Origin: Vulcanisaeta distributa JCM 11216
Lineage (GTDB): Archaea > Thermoproteota > Thermoprotei > Thermoproteales > Thermocladiaceae
Assembly (NCBI RefSeq): GCF_001315985.1
Contig: NZ_BBBI01000021.1
Span: 1-38,745, forward strand
Direction: 5' to 3'
Length of the DNA stretch: 38,745 nucleotides
Each line of letters begins with the position of its first letter. Within the stretch, counting starts at the first letter, position 1. Position numbers and translations under genes: made by a program. The notes beneath the pieces were generated by a model, which worked only from the letters and a program-made list of their open reading frames with translations, searched no databases and had not been told where the DNA came from. Shown piece after piece: positions 8,555-19,388 of the stretch.

Positions 8555-9630
8555 GTGGTGCTGATTATACTGTTGCCCTCGCCAAGTATTAAGCTATAAT
8601 TACCGCTGTTAAGCCTGACCCTTGATTTAGGACCAATAATGCTATCAACGAGTCTAGCCCTACCCAACTCAAGCAATGCATCACTAAGCACCAGTGACCT
8701 GCTCACTACCGCCATTTACCAACACGTTGGATTCAACATCGACGTAATGCTCGATTACGGTGTCCTTACCAATTACCGAACCTCTCCCGATATAGGCTGG
8801 TCCGTGAACCCTACCCTCAATTACGGCTCCACGTTCCACGATAATCCTACCATTAACCTCACCCCCCCTAACCTCACCCTCAATCCTCGGCTTAACCTCA
8901 TCAAGCATTAGATAGAGTAGGTCGAGTATGTCCTGGGGGGGTGTTCCCATGTCCTTCCACCAACTATTGGTTACCGAGTAACCAACCTTTTGCCATTATC
9001 AATGAACCACTGGATTAGGTCAGTTATCTCATACTCACCCCCCCTCGCCGACGGTTTAAGCGTACTAAAGGCCCTCTCCACATCACTGGAGTCTTTAAAT
9101 ATGTATAGCCCAGTCATAACGAAGCTATTGGGTGGCGGTTCCCTGGGCTTCTCGATAAGCTTCACTATCTTGCCATCCTTAATCACGGCATTACCAAACC
9201 GGGTTGGGTCCTTATGCCTGGTTAATACTACGTAGACGTCGTAATCACCCTCCCTGAACTCGCGGATGAACCTATCGAGCCCCCCCTCACCGAAGTAATT
9301 ATCGCCTAGGTGCACTATTAGCTCACCGTCTGCGCCCTCCTCAATGGCCCTATGAATTGCATGCGCAATACCAAGTCTCTCCCTCTGCTCGGCGTATTTA
9401 ATGCTCACGCCCATACCCGACCCATCACCGAGAGCCTGCCTAAACAGGAAGCCTAGGTGCCCAACAACCACGTAAATATTACTAATGCCGTTGCTCATTA
9501 ATCCCTCTATTATCCTCGTGACCAGGGGGGGCTTACCCATTATTGGTATTAATGGCTTTGGTAACGTATACGTTAACGGCCTGAGCCTGGTGCCTTCACC
9601 GGCAACGAGAATAACGCCGTTTATAGGCAT
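8551..9630 (-). CDS. sugar-phosphate nucleotidyltransferase, long form with beta-helix tail (frame broken twice)
   Basis: Activates a sugar-1-phosphate with an NTP, most like glucose-1-phosphate thymidylyltransferase of the long archaeal type. It starts GVILVAGEGTRLRPLT, has KPLIPIMGKP, HLGDNYF, IEKP and ITDLIQWFI, then WWKDMGTP and a left-handed beta-helix tail (VIEGRVHGPAYIGRGSVIG). Two breaks occur: near 8985, where one more A gives GKKVGYSVTNSWW, and near 8705, after which the tail continues VSRSLVLSDALLELG to a TAA at 8551. The full length of about 355 residues matches the family. In-frame G7/C7 runs add residues in MGKPPLV, DMGTPPQ and ARGGEYE. The start is supported by a strong ribosome binding site. 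Confidence 0.85.
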
Positions 9631-9635
9631 TAATT

Positions 9636-9642
9636 ACCTCCT
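9636..9642 (-). promoter_or_regulatory. Shine-Dalgarno site, AGGAGGT
   Basis: Minus-strand AGGAGGT lies 5 bases before the ATG at 9630 and fixes that start. Most genes here look leaderless, so this one is an exception. A TATA-like TTTAAAAT at about 9652-9659 lies further upstream. Confidence 0.6.
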
Positions 9643-9693
9643 TGTGGGATTAATTTTAAAGTATTTAATTTAGGGCTTCATTATTAACATCCA

Positions 9694-9704
9694 TAATATT
9701 TAAA
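9694..9704 (+). promoter_or_regulatory. TATA box for the flippase gene
   Basis: TAATATTTAAA is centred about 29 bases before the ATG at 9729. It is divergent from the nucleotidyltransferase promoter, so both genes read out of one 98-base gap. Confidence 0.45.
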
Positions 9705-9728
9705 ATGCCGGGTATGGTTGATTCGTGA

Positions 9729-11211
9729 ATGGTTAAGGAGAGTGCCGTTGTCGCCATTGTGCTTAATTACCTGCCCACTGTGGCCAATTACGCATTGGCG
9801 ATTGCCTACATAGTTGTTTTGACGAGGTACATACCGCTGACGCAGTACGGTTATTACAATGCATTATTTGCAATAATTAATTCAATAGGTGCCTTGATAC
9901 CGATACCGGGTATATCAGGCGCGATCGCGAGGGAGGGCGCCATTAAGTATGCCAGGGGCGGTGATGCCAAGCCCTACTTCTCAGCCATGATCCTAATGTC
10001 ATTGATTATGGCCATCGTCTATGACCTAGTGATTGTCCTGGCCACCCCCCCATTATACATGAGTAATGGCATACCTAGGTGGTTGTTTGGTACTGCGTAT
10101 ATCTATGTGGCCACGGTCTTCATACAATCAATAGCTGGCGCCCTTGGTCTTTATCTATGGTTAGTGGGTAGGGTTGCGTCCCAGGGCATGGGCTCGGCAA
10201 TCAACATGCTCGTAATGAGGGTGCTCCAGGTGTTGTTAATTATCGCTATGCGTAATGTCTATGCGCTGGCATATCCGTACTCCTGGGCTCATTGGCTCAG
10301 TTGCTTTATTATGTGGGCATCGTTAGGGGGGGCTTGGTAGATCCACTACTTGGTATTGACGTGATAAGGCGTGGTGTGAGGGGGGGGTTCCTGGAGTTTG
10401 GGTTTCAGTCATGGATACTTGGCTACATGGGTACGCTGAGCTTCAACTTAATTATGTACTTGGTCTACATTTACCTTGGCCCTGGATTTACGGGTATTTA
10501 CGGACTGGCAGCCGCAATAGCCAATGCCGTGACTGCCCTAGGCCCTGCCGTGTCCACGGTGATGAATAGCAGGTTGTCCCAGGGACTTGGCGTCGGCATT
10601 GACGTGGGTAGGGCATTCCGTGAGTACGCAATACCGTCCTTCATAGCCGCGTCACTGCTTGCCCAATTAATAGTCCTCGCGTTACCTGCCCTGCCGATGA
10701 TGGGCATTATTAGTGGTGAGTACGTTAAGTCAATACCCTACGCCTCCGTATTACTTGGTTATACTCCATTAGCCGTAATAGCCAGTATTTACACGTCCTA
10801 TTACTGGGTAATTGGCAGGGGGGTTGGTACGCATTGCTGGCAAACGTTGTTGGCCTCGGCCTTGGGGTGCTTGCTTACGTAGTTCTTCACTTCCTTGGGA
10901 TCTACATGGCCATAGTCAGTAATTACCTAATTTACATGTTGACACTCATAGCCTTTTGGTTCAGTGAACGGTGGAGTGTCAGAAGCATTAATGTGTTGGT
11001 TATTGGTTTGTTCCTGATCCTAACCATCGTCTCCTCCTGTGCCGTGCCAATTCCAGATCCGCCAATTACCTGGCCATTGGCTCAATTAATTAGCATGGCC
11101 ATACTGCTGATGGCCCTCTACCTAGTTAAGCCATTACCCAAGGCCCTAATTAATCAGGTTCCAGGGTTCGCGAGACCATTGATTACGCCTTTTATTAAGA
11201 CTGAGAGATAA
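9729..11211 (+). CDS. polysaccharide/oligosaccharide flippase, MOP superfamily (frame broken twice)
   Basis: A polytopic membrane protein of about 494 residues with roughly 12-14 hydrophobic segments. The start SAVVAIVLNYLPTVANYALA followed by VLTRYIPLTQYGYYNALFAI is the characteristic first pair of helices of Wzx/RfbX-type flippases (LxxxEYGxYxxl-like). It should export lipid-linked glycans across the membrane. Frame breaks are near 10285 (one more G: YSWGSLAQLLYYVGIVRG) and at the G6 run 10818-10823 (four or seven G give GRGWYALLANVVG). C7 at 10045-10051 and G8 at 10380-10387 are in-frame. It overlaps the thyX end by 17 bases. Context with the nucleotidyltransferase and epimerase supports a glycan role. 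Confidence 0.8.
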
Positions 11212-11994
11212 GACTGGCAATCCCCCCCTTCGGTATTTCTATTCCCCCCCATTTGTTGAAGGTTTCCTTGATGCTAACTATCCTGCAGTCGCTTGTTCCG
11301 TAGGCACCGCCTAGCCTGTCAATGCCCCCCCTGCAGTAGTCTGGGTGTAGCCTCGGTAGGTTATCCCAAACCCACCTGGCTATTATCGGGAACCTATCAA
11401 TCAACGAATCAAACATAAGCCAAGCAACAAGCCTAATCTCATGAAACGCACCCAAACCCGTCCTAAGCGGTACGAAGTTCAGGAAGAACTCCCTAGCATT
11501 CATCTGAACCCAAACCCTACTGGCCATTGCGTTTGGGAGTAGGTACCTGGCATCCTCGGGCGCTGATCCCTCCCTAGCCTTATGTAGGCCTGCGACATAC
11601 CGCCTAAATAACCAGTCCACTCACTGGCTAGGCTTGGCGGTAGTACATAGCGTAGCTGCCCCCCCTTTGTGTAATCCACGTACCTCTGGCTCTCCTGCCA
11701 GTAACTAGCCACCCTATGTCTAACGAGCTCATGCGTGAACGCCCTACTACCCTCAACAAGCCAACTCGCCCCCATGAACTCAAGGACACTGTGATGCCCA
11801 TCCCTAAGGAAGCCCGTTATCCTCCTGACCACGAGCTCGGGCCTCTCCCTAACCCTCCTCAGTGAGTCCTCAATGGAGTACGCCCTATAAACAACGTCGG
11901 TCATTGCCGCAACCAACTCCTCACTACCCCAGGTAAGCACAAGCTCAACCCTTGGTTTAATTATGCTAACCACATTTACCTTTACCTCCTGCAC
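11195..11994 (-). CDS. thyX: FAD-dependent thymidylate synthase ThyX (frame broken once)
   Basis: Makes dTMP from dUMP with a methylene-pterin, FAD and NADPH. The signature RHRxxSxxxxSxRY is complete at residues 92-105 (RHRVASYWQESQRY), GHHSVLEF precedes it, and EDARYLLPNA plus MNAREFFLNF and HEIRLVAWLM follow. The frame is lost near 11618: one more G (SEWDWLFRRYVAGL) restores it. Beyond the usual family end there is a tail of roughly 55 residues with DYCRGGIDRLGGAYGTSDC. C7 runs at 11222, 11244, 11325 and 11659 are in-frame and each likely adds one Gly. Start ATG at 11994 (MQEVKVNVVS) gives the normal N terminus. Tail-to-tail overlap with the flippase. Confidence 0.9.
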
Positions 11995-12094
11995 ACTTAT
12001 AAGCTAGGCATCGAATTAAAACTAAGTAGGAAATAAATTAAGAGGTATTACTACTATTGATACAGCCAGCAGGCAACCTGCCCATTATCGACCA

Positions 12095-14106
12095 TTATTT
12101 ACTAAGCTTCTCAAGCTCTGCCTTAAACTCCTCGTAAGCCTTCTTAACCTCCTCAACGCTGGCCTCGTCCTCAAGCGTGGTTACATCACCTAATGGTTGC
12201 CCAGTGACTACGGCCCTAACGAGTCTCCTCATTATCTTACCGCTTCTAGTCTTTGGAAGCTTCGTTACAAAGAAGATATTGGATAACGTGGCTATTGGCC
12301 CCACAAACTCTCTAACAGTGTTATTTAATTCGGCCTTTAATTGCTCAGAGGGTTGGTAACCCTGCTTTAGGACGACGTAGGCCACGGGAACCTCACCCTT
12401 AACTGGGTCAGGAACACCAACAACCGCGGCCTCAGCAACAGCCGGGTGCTGTATTAACGCTGATTCAAGTTCATACGTACCAAGCCTGTGGCCAGCCACC
12501 TTAATTACCTCATCAGCCCTACCGAGTACCCAGAAGTAACCGTCCTCATCCTTAACTGCGTAATCACCTGCGTAGAACATCCCAGGGAACTTACTCCAGT
12601 AGGTCTTGACGTACCTATCTGGGTCTCTCCAGATCGTCAATAGCATTCCGGGCCACGGTCTCCTAATCACTAGGTAACCTCTTTGCCCAGGTTGTATTGG
12701 GTTTCCATTATCATCAACAACATCGGCATCAATACCAAGCAATGGTGGTCCGTTAGTACCTGGCTTGAGTGGTACCAGGGCGAGACCTGGTGCGTGGGAT
12801 ATCAGTATGCCTCCCGTCTCTGTCATCCACCAGGTGGAGCCGAAGGGCACCTTCTCCCTACCAGCTAGTTTCCAAAGCCACCTCCAGGCCTCTGGGTTTA
12901 TTGGCTCGCCAACTGAGTGGATGAGCCTTATCGTGCTAAGGTCATGCCTCTTAACCCAGTCATCACCAAACCTCATGAGCGTCCTTATACCCGTGGGGGG
13001 GCTCGTGTACAGTATGGTCGCCCCCCCATACCTCTCCACAATCGCCCACCAACGATCTGGGTTTGGGTAGTCAGGCGCGCCCTCATACATTATCGTTGTC
13101 ATACCCTCGAGGAGCGGCCCAAACACTATGTAGCTATGCCCAGTTACCCAGCCGATGTCCGCGGTGCAGAAGTGGATGTCATCCTCCCTGGCGTCGAATA
13201 CCCACTTCATGGTTGCGTGGAGTAGTACCATGTAGCCGCCTGTGTCGTGAACAATGCCCTTGGGCTTACCCGTTGTACCGGACGTGTATAGGATATATAG
13301 CGGGTGCTCACTCTCCACAGGCTCTGGCTCAACGTATGTGTTTACCGGTACGTCACGCATTAATTCATGCCACCAGTAGTCCCTGCCCTTAACCATGTTA
13401 ATGTCATTAAGGCCAACCCTCCTGTAGACAATTACGTTCTTAACCGTGGGTGACTGCTCAAGGGCCTTGTCAACGATTTCCTTAAGCCTAATCACCCTAC
13501 CACGCCTGTAACCACCGTCAGCCGTTATCACCAGCTTAGCCTCGGCATCATTAAGCCTGTCAGCCAATGCCTGAGCCGTGAATCCGCTGAAGACCACTGT
13601 GAATATTACGCCGAGCCTTGCAGCCGCGAGCATCGCTATTGGGAGCTCGGGAATCATTGGTAAGTAAATACCTATGGTATCGCCCTTCTTAAGGCCGAAC
13701 TTATTTTTAAGTACGTAGCAAGCCTATTAACCTCGCGCCATAGGTCGTAATACGTGAGCTTACGAACCTCAAGTGGATTACCGTTTTGGTCAACCGGCTC
13801 ACCCTCCCAAATAATGGCCACCTTATTCTTCCTACCACCCTTAACATGCCTATCCAGTGCCAGGTACGACGCGTTCAACCTACCACCAACAAACCACTTA
13901 TAAAACGGTGGTTGTGGATCAGCGGCAAGTACCTTATCCCAGGGCTTGAACCACTCGAGTTCCCTGGCAATATTTGACCAGAAGGCCTCAATGTCCTTAA
14001 GACTCTCCTGGTGAATTCTTTTATATTCCTCGGGATCGACTGCCCTCTCCTTCCCAATCTCGGGGATTATTTTCTCTTTAAAGGGTAGAGCCCATGTAAC
14101 TGACAT
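12095..14106 (-). CDS. acs: acetyl-CoA synthetase, AMP-forming (frame broken once)
   Basis: Activates acetate (or another short acyl chain) to the CoA thioester through an acyl-adenylate. The 670-residue length is that of Acs. Present are the N-terminal Acs domain ([20 protein letters not shown]), the adenylation loop [37 protein letters not shown], and the hinge-Lys region [10 protein letters not shown] whose Lys is the regulated acetylation site. The break near 13668 is one A missing from an A run ([20 protein letters not shown]). G/C7 runs at 12995-13001 and 13021-13027 give TSPPTG and YGGATI where TSPT and YGAT are canonical. ATG 14106 is chosen over an earlier ATG because of the TATA spacing. 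Confidence 0.9.
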
Positions 14107-14130
14107 ACAAGGTAATACTAAGTTATAGAG

Positions 14131-14140
14131 TTTTATAAGC
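14131..14140 (-). promoter_or_regulatory. TATA box for acs
   Basis: Minus-strand GCTTATAAAA is centred about 30 bases before the ATG at 14106, supporting that start and a leaderless transcript. Confidence 0.5.
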
Positions 14141-14224
14141 TTTATCAACAATATATTATTTTATAATAATATAAAACGGCAATATTCAGATATATAATTA
14201 ATACTAACCAAGTCCTACTAAACA

Positions 14225-14812
14225 TTATTGAACGGACTTCCTACTACTCAGTATGTGCTCCACCTGCCTCTCTATGTAATTCACCGTAAGCCTCACGCTG
14301 TTGAACTTCTCATCAATCTCCTTAATCCTAGGCTTAATCTCCTCGTTATAGATCCTCCAGGCCCTGGGCTGAAGCATACGCACTAACTGCGCTGTCCTGT
14401 ACATGGCAACGATTTCGGTAGGCCTCAATTCCCAGGGAAGTCTCAACTCCTCGAGTCTCCTAGCTCTGACATACTTAGCCCTACCCATTTCAATAGCGTG
14501 CACGTGATGGGCAAATAGGTGGAGGAGTGTGTTCATGTCAATTCTGTAATTAATGAGTATTATTGACTCCTCTGGGAAGTACTTACCAGTAATCACTTGG
14601 CATTGTTGATCCCTATCCACGTACTCAATGCATTCGTTCGTGGGGGGGTTTACCGTGGCTATCACCTTGGGCTTCTCAATATTCATGCTTTCTGACAGGT
14701 TCTCGAGAATCCCCCCCTCGGCACTGCTCTCGATGTCCTCGAGGGGGGGTTTTAGGATTGAATTCTCGATCTCCATAATCACTTGGTTGATGAAGTCCCT
14801 ACCTGCGGACAT
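14225..14812 (-). CDS. unknown protein with a degenerate metallopeptidase-like HLxxH motif
   Basis: A 195-residue soluble protein with no recognised family name. Its middle reads MNTLLHLFAHHVHA, which resembles the HExxH zinc-binding helix of metallopeptidases but with Leu where the catalytic Glu should be, followed about 30 residues later by LRPTEIVAMYR, which resembles the third-ligand helix with a Glu. A fold related to a zincin that has lost catalysis, or a metal-binding protein, is possible. The C-terminal ~60 residues are helical and charged. Coding-strand C7/G7 runs at 14642, 14711 and 14743 are in-frame. A minus-strand GATTTATAAG element about 28 bases upstream serves as promoter. Confidence 0.6.
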   Translation of the reverse strand: MSAGRDFINQVIMEIENSILKPPLEDIESSAEGGILENLSESMNIEKPKVIATVNPPTNECIEYVDRDQQCQVITGKYFPEESIILINYRIDMNTLLHLFAHHVHAIEMGRAKYVRARRLEELRLPWELRPTEIVAMYRTAQLVRMLQPRAWRIYNEEIKPRIKEIDEKFNSVRLTVNYIERQVEHILSSRKSVQ

Positions 14813-14952
14813 GAACCTATTATTATTAATTCCGAGACTTATAAATCCTCCCTAGCCTTTACCTAAAATAGATTAATGCCATGTAATAGAGACCTATGCA
14901 AAAAATGCACAGTGTATTATGCCTAAAGTATACCAATACTCATTGACTGCTT

Positions 14953-15195
14953 GTGAGGTTTGGTGAGTTAACGGTTGACTTAAGGGGGGGTATTGGTTGC
15001 CCATACGGCAGTACACTTGCCATACAGAACTTCCGCGATGCGCCGGTGGGCTCCGTGATAACGTTTATACTCGATGATGAGGAGTGCTACCTAACATTGA
15101 AGAGGTTATTCCCACTGCTTGGGCAGAGGATCGTCAGGTCTGAGGAGCAGAATAGGGTGTATAAGCTCTCGGTCCTCAAGGTTAGGTTTTTCTAG
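14953..15195 (+). CDS. TusA/SirA-like small protein with a CPYG motif
   Basis: The 80-residue protein starts at GTG and reads LTVDLRGGIGCPYG, the TusA-family opening (DLRGxxCPxP) in which the Cys carries persulfide sulfur during sulfur relay, for example for tRNA thiolation or molybdenum cofactor. The second Pro is replaced by Gly (CPYG). The rest (PVGSVITFILDDEECYLTLKRLF, then LLGQRIVRSEEQNRVYKLSV) fits the two-layer fold. A G7 run at 14984-14990 adds one Gly to the normal LRGIGCP. It lies between the HLxxH protein (divergent) and the aminopeptidase. No sulfurtransferase partner is in the window. Sulfur-carrier function is inferred. Confidence 0.6.
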   Translation: MRFGELTVDLRGGIGCPYGSTLAIQNFRDAPVGSVITFILDDEECYLTLKRLFPLLGQRIVRSEEQNRVYKLSVLKVRFF

Positions 15196-15235
15196 ATTGG
15201 GTAATGCATATTAACTTCGTTTAACGCCATACCAC

Positions 15236-17775
15236 GTGTCCTTTGATAAGGCTGGTTACCTGATTGGTAGGAACTTCGTATACCCTGATTATAGGATTCA
15301 ATTCCCCAGGCACTACGGTTATGCCCTGAGGCACCTAAGGGCTCAAGTAAGGGTTAAGGCTAATGAGAAGGCAATAGAGGGGGGGCTGGCGGAATATAAC
15401 GTCGATGTACCACTAGGCAGGGACTATATTGAGTTTGATGCCGCCGAGATGAGGATAGTGTCGGTTAAGGTTGATGGACGAGACACCAGGTTTGAGTACG
15501 ATGGCAGGACGCTGAGGGTATACCTTAGCCCAGGTAGCCACATGGTACAGGTGGGTTACGAAACAAAGCCCAGGAAGGGTCTCTACTTCGTATTGCCAGA
15601 CGAGCATTACAGGGATAGGGTGCCCATGGTTTGGACGCAGGGTGAGAGTGAGGATAATCATTACTGGATACCAATGCCTGACTACCCAAATGTTAAGTTC
15701 ACAAGCGAGTTATTAATAATAGTTCCGAAGACCTGGACCGCGGTTTCAAACGGTGTTTTAGTGGAGACTAGGGACCTAGGTAATGAGGTGTTGTGGCACT
15801 GGCGGTTGGACAAGCCTCACTCGGCATACCTCGTGGCCCTTGCGGCTGGTGAGTTTGAGGTTGTTAGGGAGGATTGTGATGGAGTAACTATTGAGCACTA
15901 CGTGCCTAGGGGGTTACGGTGATAGGGCTAGGTTTAGCTTCTATAGGACGTGTGACATGATAAGGTTTTACAGCGAGTACACGGGCGTTAAGTATCCATG
16001 GCCCAATTATAAGCATGTTGCCGTTAGTGAATTCATTTATGGCGGTATGGAGAACACCACGGTAACCATAGTCACAGACACCACGCTACACGATGAGCAT
16101 GCCCACTGCCCAGGGTCCAGGTTCCCATGCCCAGGCATGGAGGACTTCACATCGGATGGCTTGGTCGCCCATGAACTTGCTCACCAGTGGTTTGGTGATT
16201 ACGTGACGACTAAGGACTGGGCTAATATATGGCTTAACGAGGCCTTTGCCACGTACTTTGAAGCGCTCTATATGGAGCATGCCAAGGGACGTGATGAGTT
16301 CCTATACGAGCTTTACCAGAACCTCAGGAATTACCTCAATGAGTACGGCAATAGGTACGCAAGGCCAATAGTCACGAGACTATATAGAGACCCTGAGGAG
16401 ATGTTTGATAGGCATACGTATGAGAAGGGTAGCCTAGTCCTGCACACCCTCCGTAACCTACTCGGTGATGAAACCTTCAGGAGGGGCATAAATCTGTACC
16501 TAACTAGGCATGCCCATGGTAATGCCGATACGGAGGACCTCAGGAAGGCCCTCGAGGAGGTTTCTGGGCAACCGCTTGATTGGTTCTTCACCCAGTTCGT
16601 ATACTCATCAGGTCACCCCCCCGTTATTAAGTATTCCTGGGGTTATGACCCAGGTAATAAACTTGTTAAACTAAGTATTAGCCAGGCCCAGGGGGGGGAT
16701 GACTCATACCCAATCTATAGATTACCTCTAGAATTCGAGATTAAGTACCCAAGTGGTAAGGTCGACATATTTAAGTTTGAATTGAGTGAGAGGGAAGCCA
16801 CGATATACATACCAGCCAGCGAAAGGCCACAGTACATATGCATTGATCCTCAATTCAAGGTAGGCGTTAAGTCCGTGAGCGCCGATAAGGGTGTTGAGGA
16901 GGCCATTGCAGAATTAAGTAGTGAAAACATGCCCTGTAGAGCTTGAGCTAGATGCATTGACCAGATGGTAGTACCAGGGCTGTTGAGGGGGGGTTGAGTA
17001 GGGCATTGATGAGTGACCCATTCTGGGGGGGTGTCAGAGCTGAGGCCGCCAGGGCACTTGGTAGTAGGTACGGAGGACGCACTCAAGGCGCTACTCAACG
17101 CATTGAATAATGAGAAGCACCCAAGGGTTAGGCAAGCCATCGTGGAGGCCCTGGGCAACTTCAAGGGTAATGGGGGGGACGTGGCTAGGGTACTTACGTC
17201 AATCCTTGAGAATACATCCGAGAGTTACTACGTCAGGTCAAAGGCCGCCCAATCACTTGGTAAGTTGGGGGGGATGCTTGATTACGTTGGAGAGCTCATT
17301 AAGGCCCTCGATTACCCAAGCCATAATTACGTAATAACCCAGGGCGCGCTACAGGGGCTTTCCGAACTGGGCACTGATGAGGCGATTGATACATTAGTTA
17401 GGTATACGGAACTCGGTAGGCCAACCCTCGTTAGGATGGTTGCGACCCAATCCCTGGGTAAGTTCGTGGGTGTTAGGAGGGTTTATGATAGGATTAGGGA
17501 GTTGCTTAAGGACCCGTATTACAGGGTTAGGTACGCCGCCGTGGCGGCTGTGGAGAGTTCCCTGGACCCGAGGTTCCTGGATGTTCTCGACGAATTAGCC
17601 AGTAGGGACTTGGATGGCCGTATAAGGCGTTATGCGAGGGACGTTGCCAGGAAGATTCGGGAGCAAATGCAGAGGGGGTGTTGAGTATGCGAGGTTGAGG
17701 GAGGAGATTGAGAGGATTAGGGAGGAGCAGAGGAGGATCATGGATAGGCTGGACAGAATGGAGGCGAAGGGCTAG
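15236..17775 (+). CDS. M1-family zinc aminopeptidase with C-terminal HEAT repeats (several frame breaks)
   Basis: Removes N-terminal residues from peptides in the cytoplasm. About 845 residues. The exopeptidase loop is GGMEN near residue 270; the zinc site is HELAHQWFGD (His near 312 and 316) with NEAF giving the third ligand near 335. After the catalytic domain come HEAT-like repeats (RQAIVEALGNF, RSKAAQSLGKL, RYAAVAAVESSL) and a short coiled-coil end (LREEIERIREEQRRI). Breaks: G5 at about 15909 (four expected, VPRGYGDRARF); a group between 16932 and 17075; G5 at about 17675 (four expected). The true stop is TAG 17773-17775. Each part aligns in order, so I call one functional gene. Confidence 0.85.
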
Positions 17776-18379
17776 CCCATGACTTTAGCCACATAGGCTA
17801 TGTAATTACCTGACTTAGCCAATCTCTCCACAATGTCGTAATTACCATATAGGATCTCCTCAAACCTCGACCTCAACTTCTTCGGCACCACAATCTGCAA
17901 TAGACCACCGGGTTTGAGGTGGTCCTTCGCCTCGATTATCAATCTCCTATTTAAGTCGAGACCCGCCGTTATTGGTGGGTTTGAAATGATAGTATTAAAC
18001 CTCTCACCCTGGACTGCGCTGTATAGGTCACTTAGTCGAACTTCCGCATTGTCCACCCTATTAATCTTAATGTTAATGGCTGCTAATTTAACCGCGAGCT
18101 TGTTTATGTCGACCATGACTACCCTACCCCCCCTCGGCGCTAGCTTCGCAGCCACAATACCGAGGACCCCCCCATAACCACATCCCATGTCGAGTATGTC
18201 CCAATCATTCATTATAACCATGTTCTCAGCCAATAACCTAGTCCCTGCATCCACGTCCTCGTTCGAGAAGACCCCCCCAGGTGCCAGCACAAAGGTTAAT
18301 GGAAACCCCCCCTAATCACGGTATGGATCCTCCTGACCCTCATCTCCTTAAAGACTGGTTCCCTATCGTAATAATGCAT
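17772..18379 (-). CDS. RsmC-like class I SAM methyltransferase (frame broken once)
   Basis: Probable rRNA or other RNA base methyltransferase of the small-methyltransferase group related to RsmC. Motif I reads LDMGCGYGGVLGI (one Gly added by the C7 run), the acidic residue follows in VVMVDINKLAV, and SNPPI is the NPPY-type catalytic motif of N-methyltransferases. The visible frame starts at MLAPGGVF, but upstream, in another frame, is MHYYDREPVFKEMRVR, typical for the family; a C7 run at 18306-18312 (five expected, RGFPLTFVLAPG) separates them. I therefore start the gene at 18379, about 202 residues. Its TAG stop shares the palindrome CTAG with the stop of the convergent aminopeptidase. Confidence 0.8.
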
Positions 18380-18440
18380 CAATACTCCAAAGACCCTTAG
18401 GGGCAAGCCTTTTATCCCTTTCATTGTCTTCAAGAGGAAC

Positions 18441-18450
18441 GGTTTTTAAG
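18441..18450 (+). promoter_or_regulatory. TATA box for the EamA permease gene
   Basis: GGTTTTTAAG is centred about 22 bases before ATG 18467 and 28 before ATG 18473; either would be leaderless or nearly so. Confidence 0.4.
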
Positions 18451-18466
18451 CACACCACAGCCGGCA

Positions 18467-19331
18467 ATGGTGATGAGGAAATCACTATTCATTGGTTACC
18501 TACTGATTTACGTATTCTCAGCATCATTTAATTACTTCTTCGTGAAATTCGGATTAAGATATGCAACGCCATTGGGCTACATGACGATTAGGTACGCAAT
18601 AGCCGGGGGGGCCTGCTGGCCATGGCAGCTGCATTAATCAATGGGAAGTACTACGTAATACTGAACAGGGACCTAGCCCTCCTGAGCCTATTCTCATCAT
18701 TAAGCACGGCGCTTTGGGCCTATGGCCTGGTTTACATAGACCCAGGATCATCAGCCATATTCGGCTACACAATGCCCCTATTTGCAATACCGCTATCGAT
18801 CATACTAATCCACGAGAGGCCAAGGACTCTTAACGTTATTGGAGCGGTTGTTGGGTTTATTGGCGTTATTATTTATGGTGCGTCCTCGATAATGAGGGGG
18901 GGCGTCTCATTAATTGGTGCGTTGCTCACGGTGGTGAATGCCATATTTTGGGCCTTATACAGTATATACTTTAGGAGGTTGGGTAATAATGATGGGTTGA
19001 TTGTCGTGTCCAACATGTTCATAGTTGGTTCAGTACTACTTGCCGTAATGGGATTATTACTTGATGGTCTCAGGGCGTTCACGAGTATTGAGTGGGTGCT
19101 GGATTCATCGATAATTTACTGGGCACCTCCGTGATCGGTGGTGCGGTTCTGTTTCTCGTTTGGTACCTACTTGTTAATTCTATTGGGGTTGCTAACTCAA
19201 CGCCGTATATATTCACAGTCCCTGCGTTGACACTCGTGCTTAACTACTTAATAATGGGTATTCAACCAACCATACCGGAGATTATCGGCTCAGCCGTAAT
19301 GTTTATCGGTATTTACCTCGCCTCGACCTAG
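18467..19331 (+). CDS. EamA/DMT-family permease (frame broken twice)
   Basis: An inner-membrane transporter of the drug/metabolite superfamily, about 287 residues with ten hydrophobic segments in two EamA halves. The first half includes NYFFVKFGLRYATPLGYMTIRYAIAG-type helices and PLFAIPLSIILIHERP; the second half includes ALLTVVNAIFWALYSIYFRR and PALTLVLNYLIMG ending EIIGSAVMFIGIYLAS, the usual EamA close. Frame breaks are the G7 run at about 18606 (five expected, IAGGLLAMAA) and near 19098, where one more G gives EWGAGFIDNLL. The G7 run near 18896 is in-frame. The substrate cannot be deduced. Confidence 0.8.
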
Positions 19332-19354
19332 CCGTGACTCATTGGCGTACTAAA

Positions 19355-19364
19355 AATTTTTAAG
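19355..19364 (+). promoter_or_regulatory. TATA box for rpl24
   Basis: AATTTTTAAG centred about 29 bases before the ATG at 19389. Confidence 0.45.
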
Positions 19365-19388
19365 TAATTAGCTTAAGCGGGTTCTTGC

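Noticed and set aside
8639-8911. 90-residue open frame on the plus strand
   Set aside because: It is the shadow of the beta-helix tail of the nucleotidyltransferase on the other strand.
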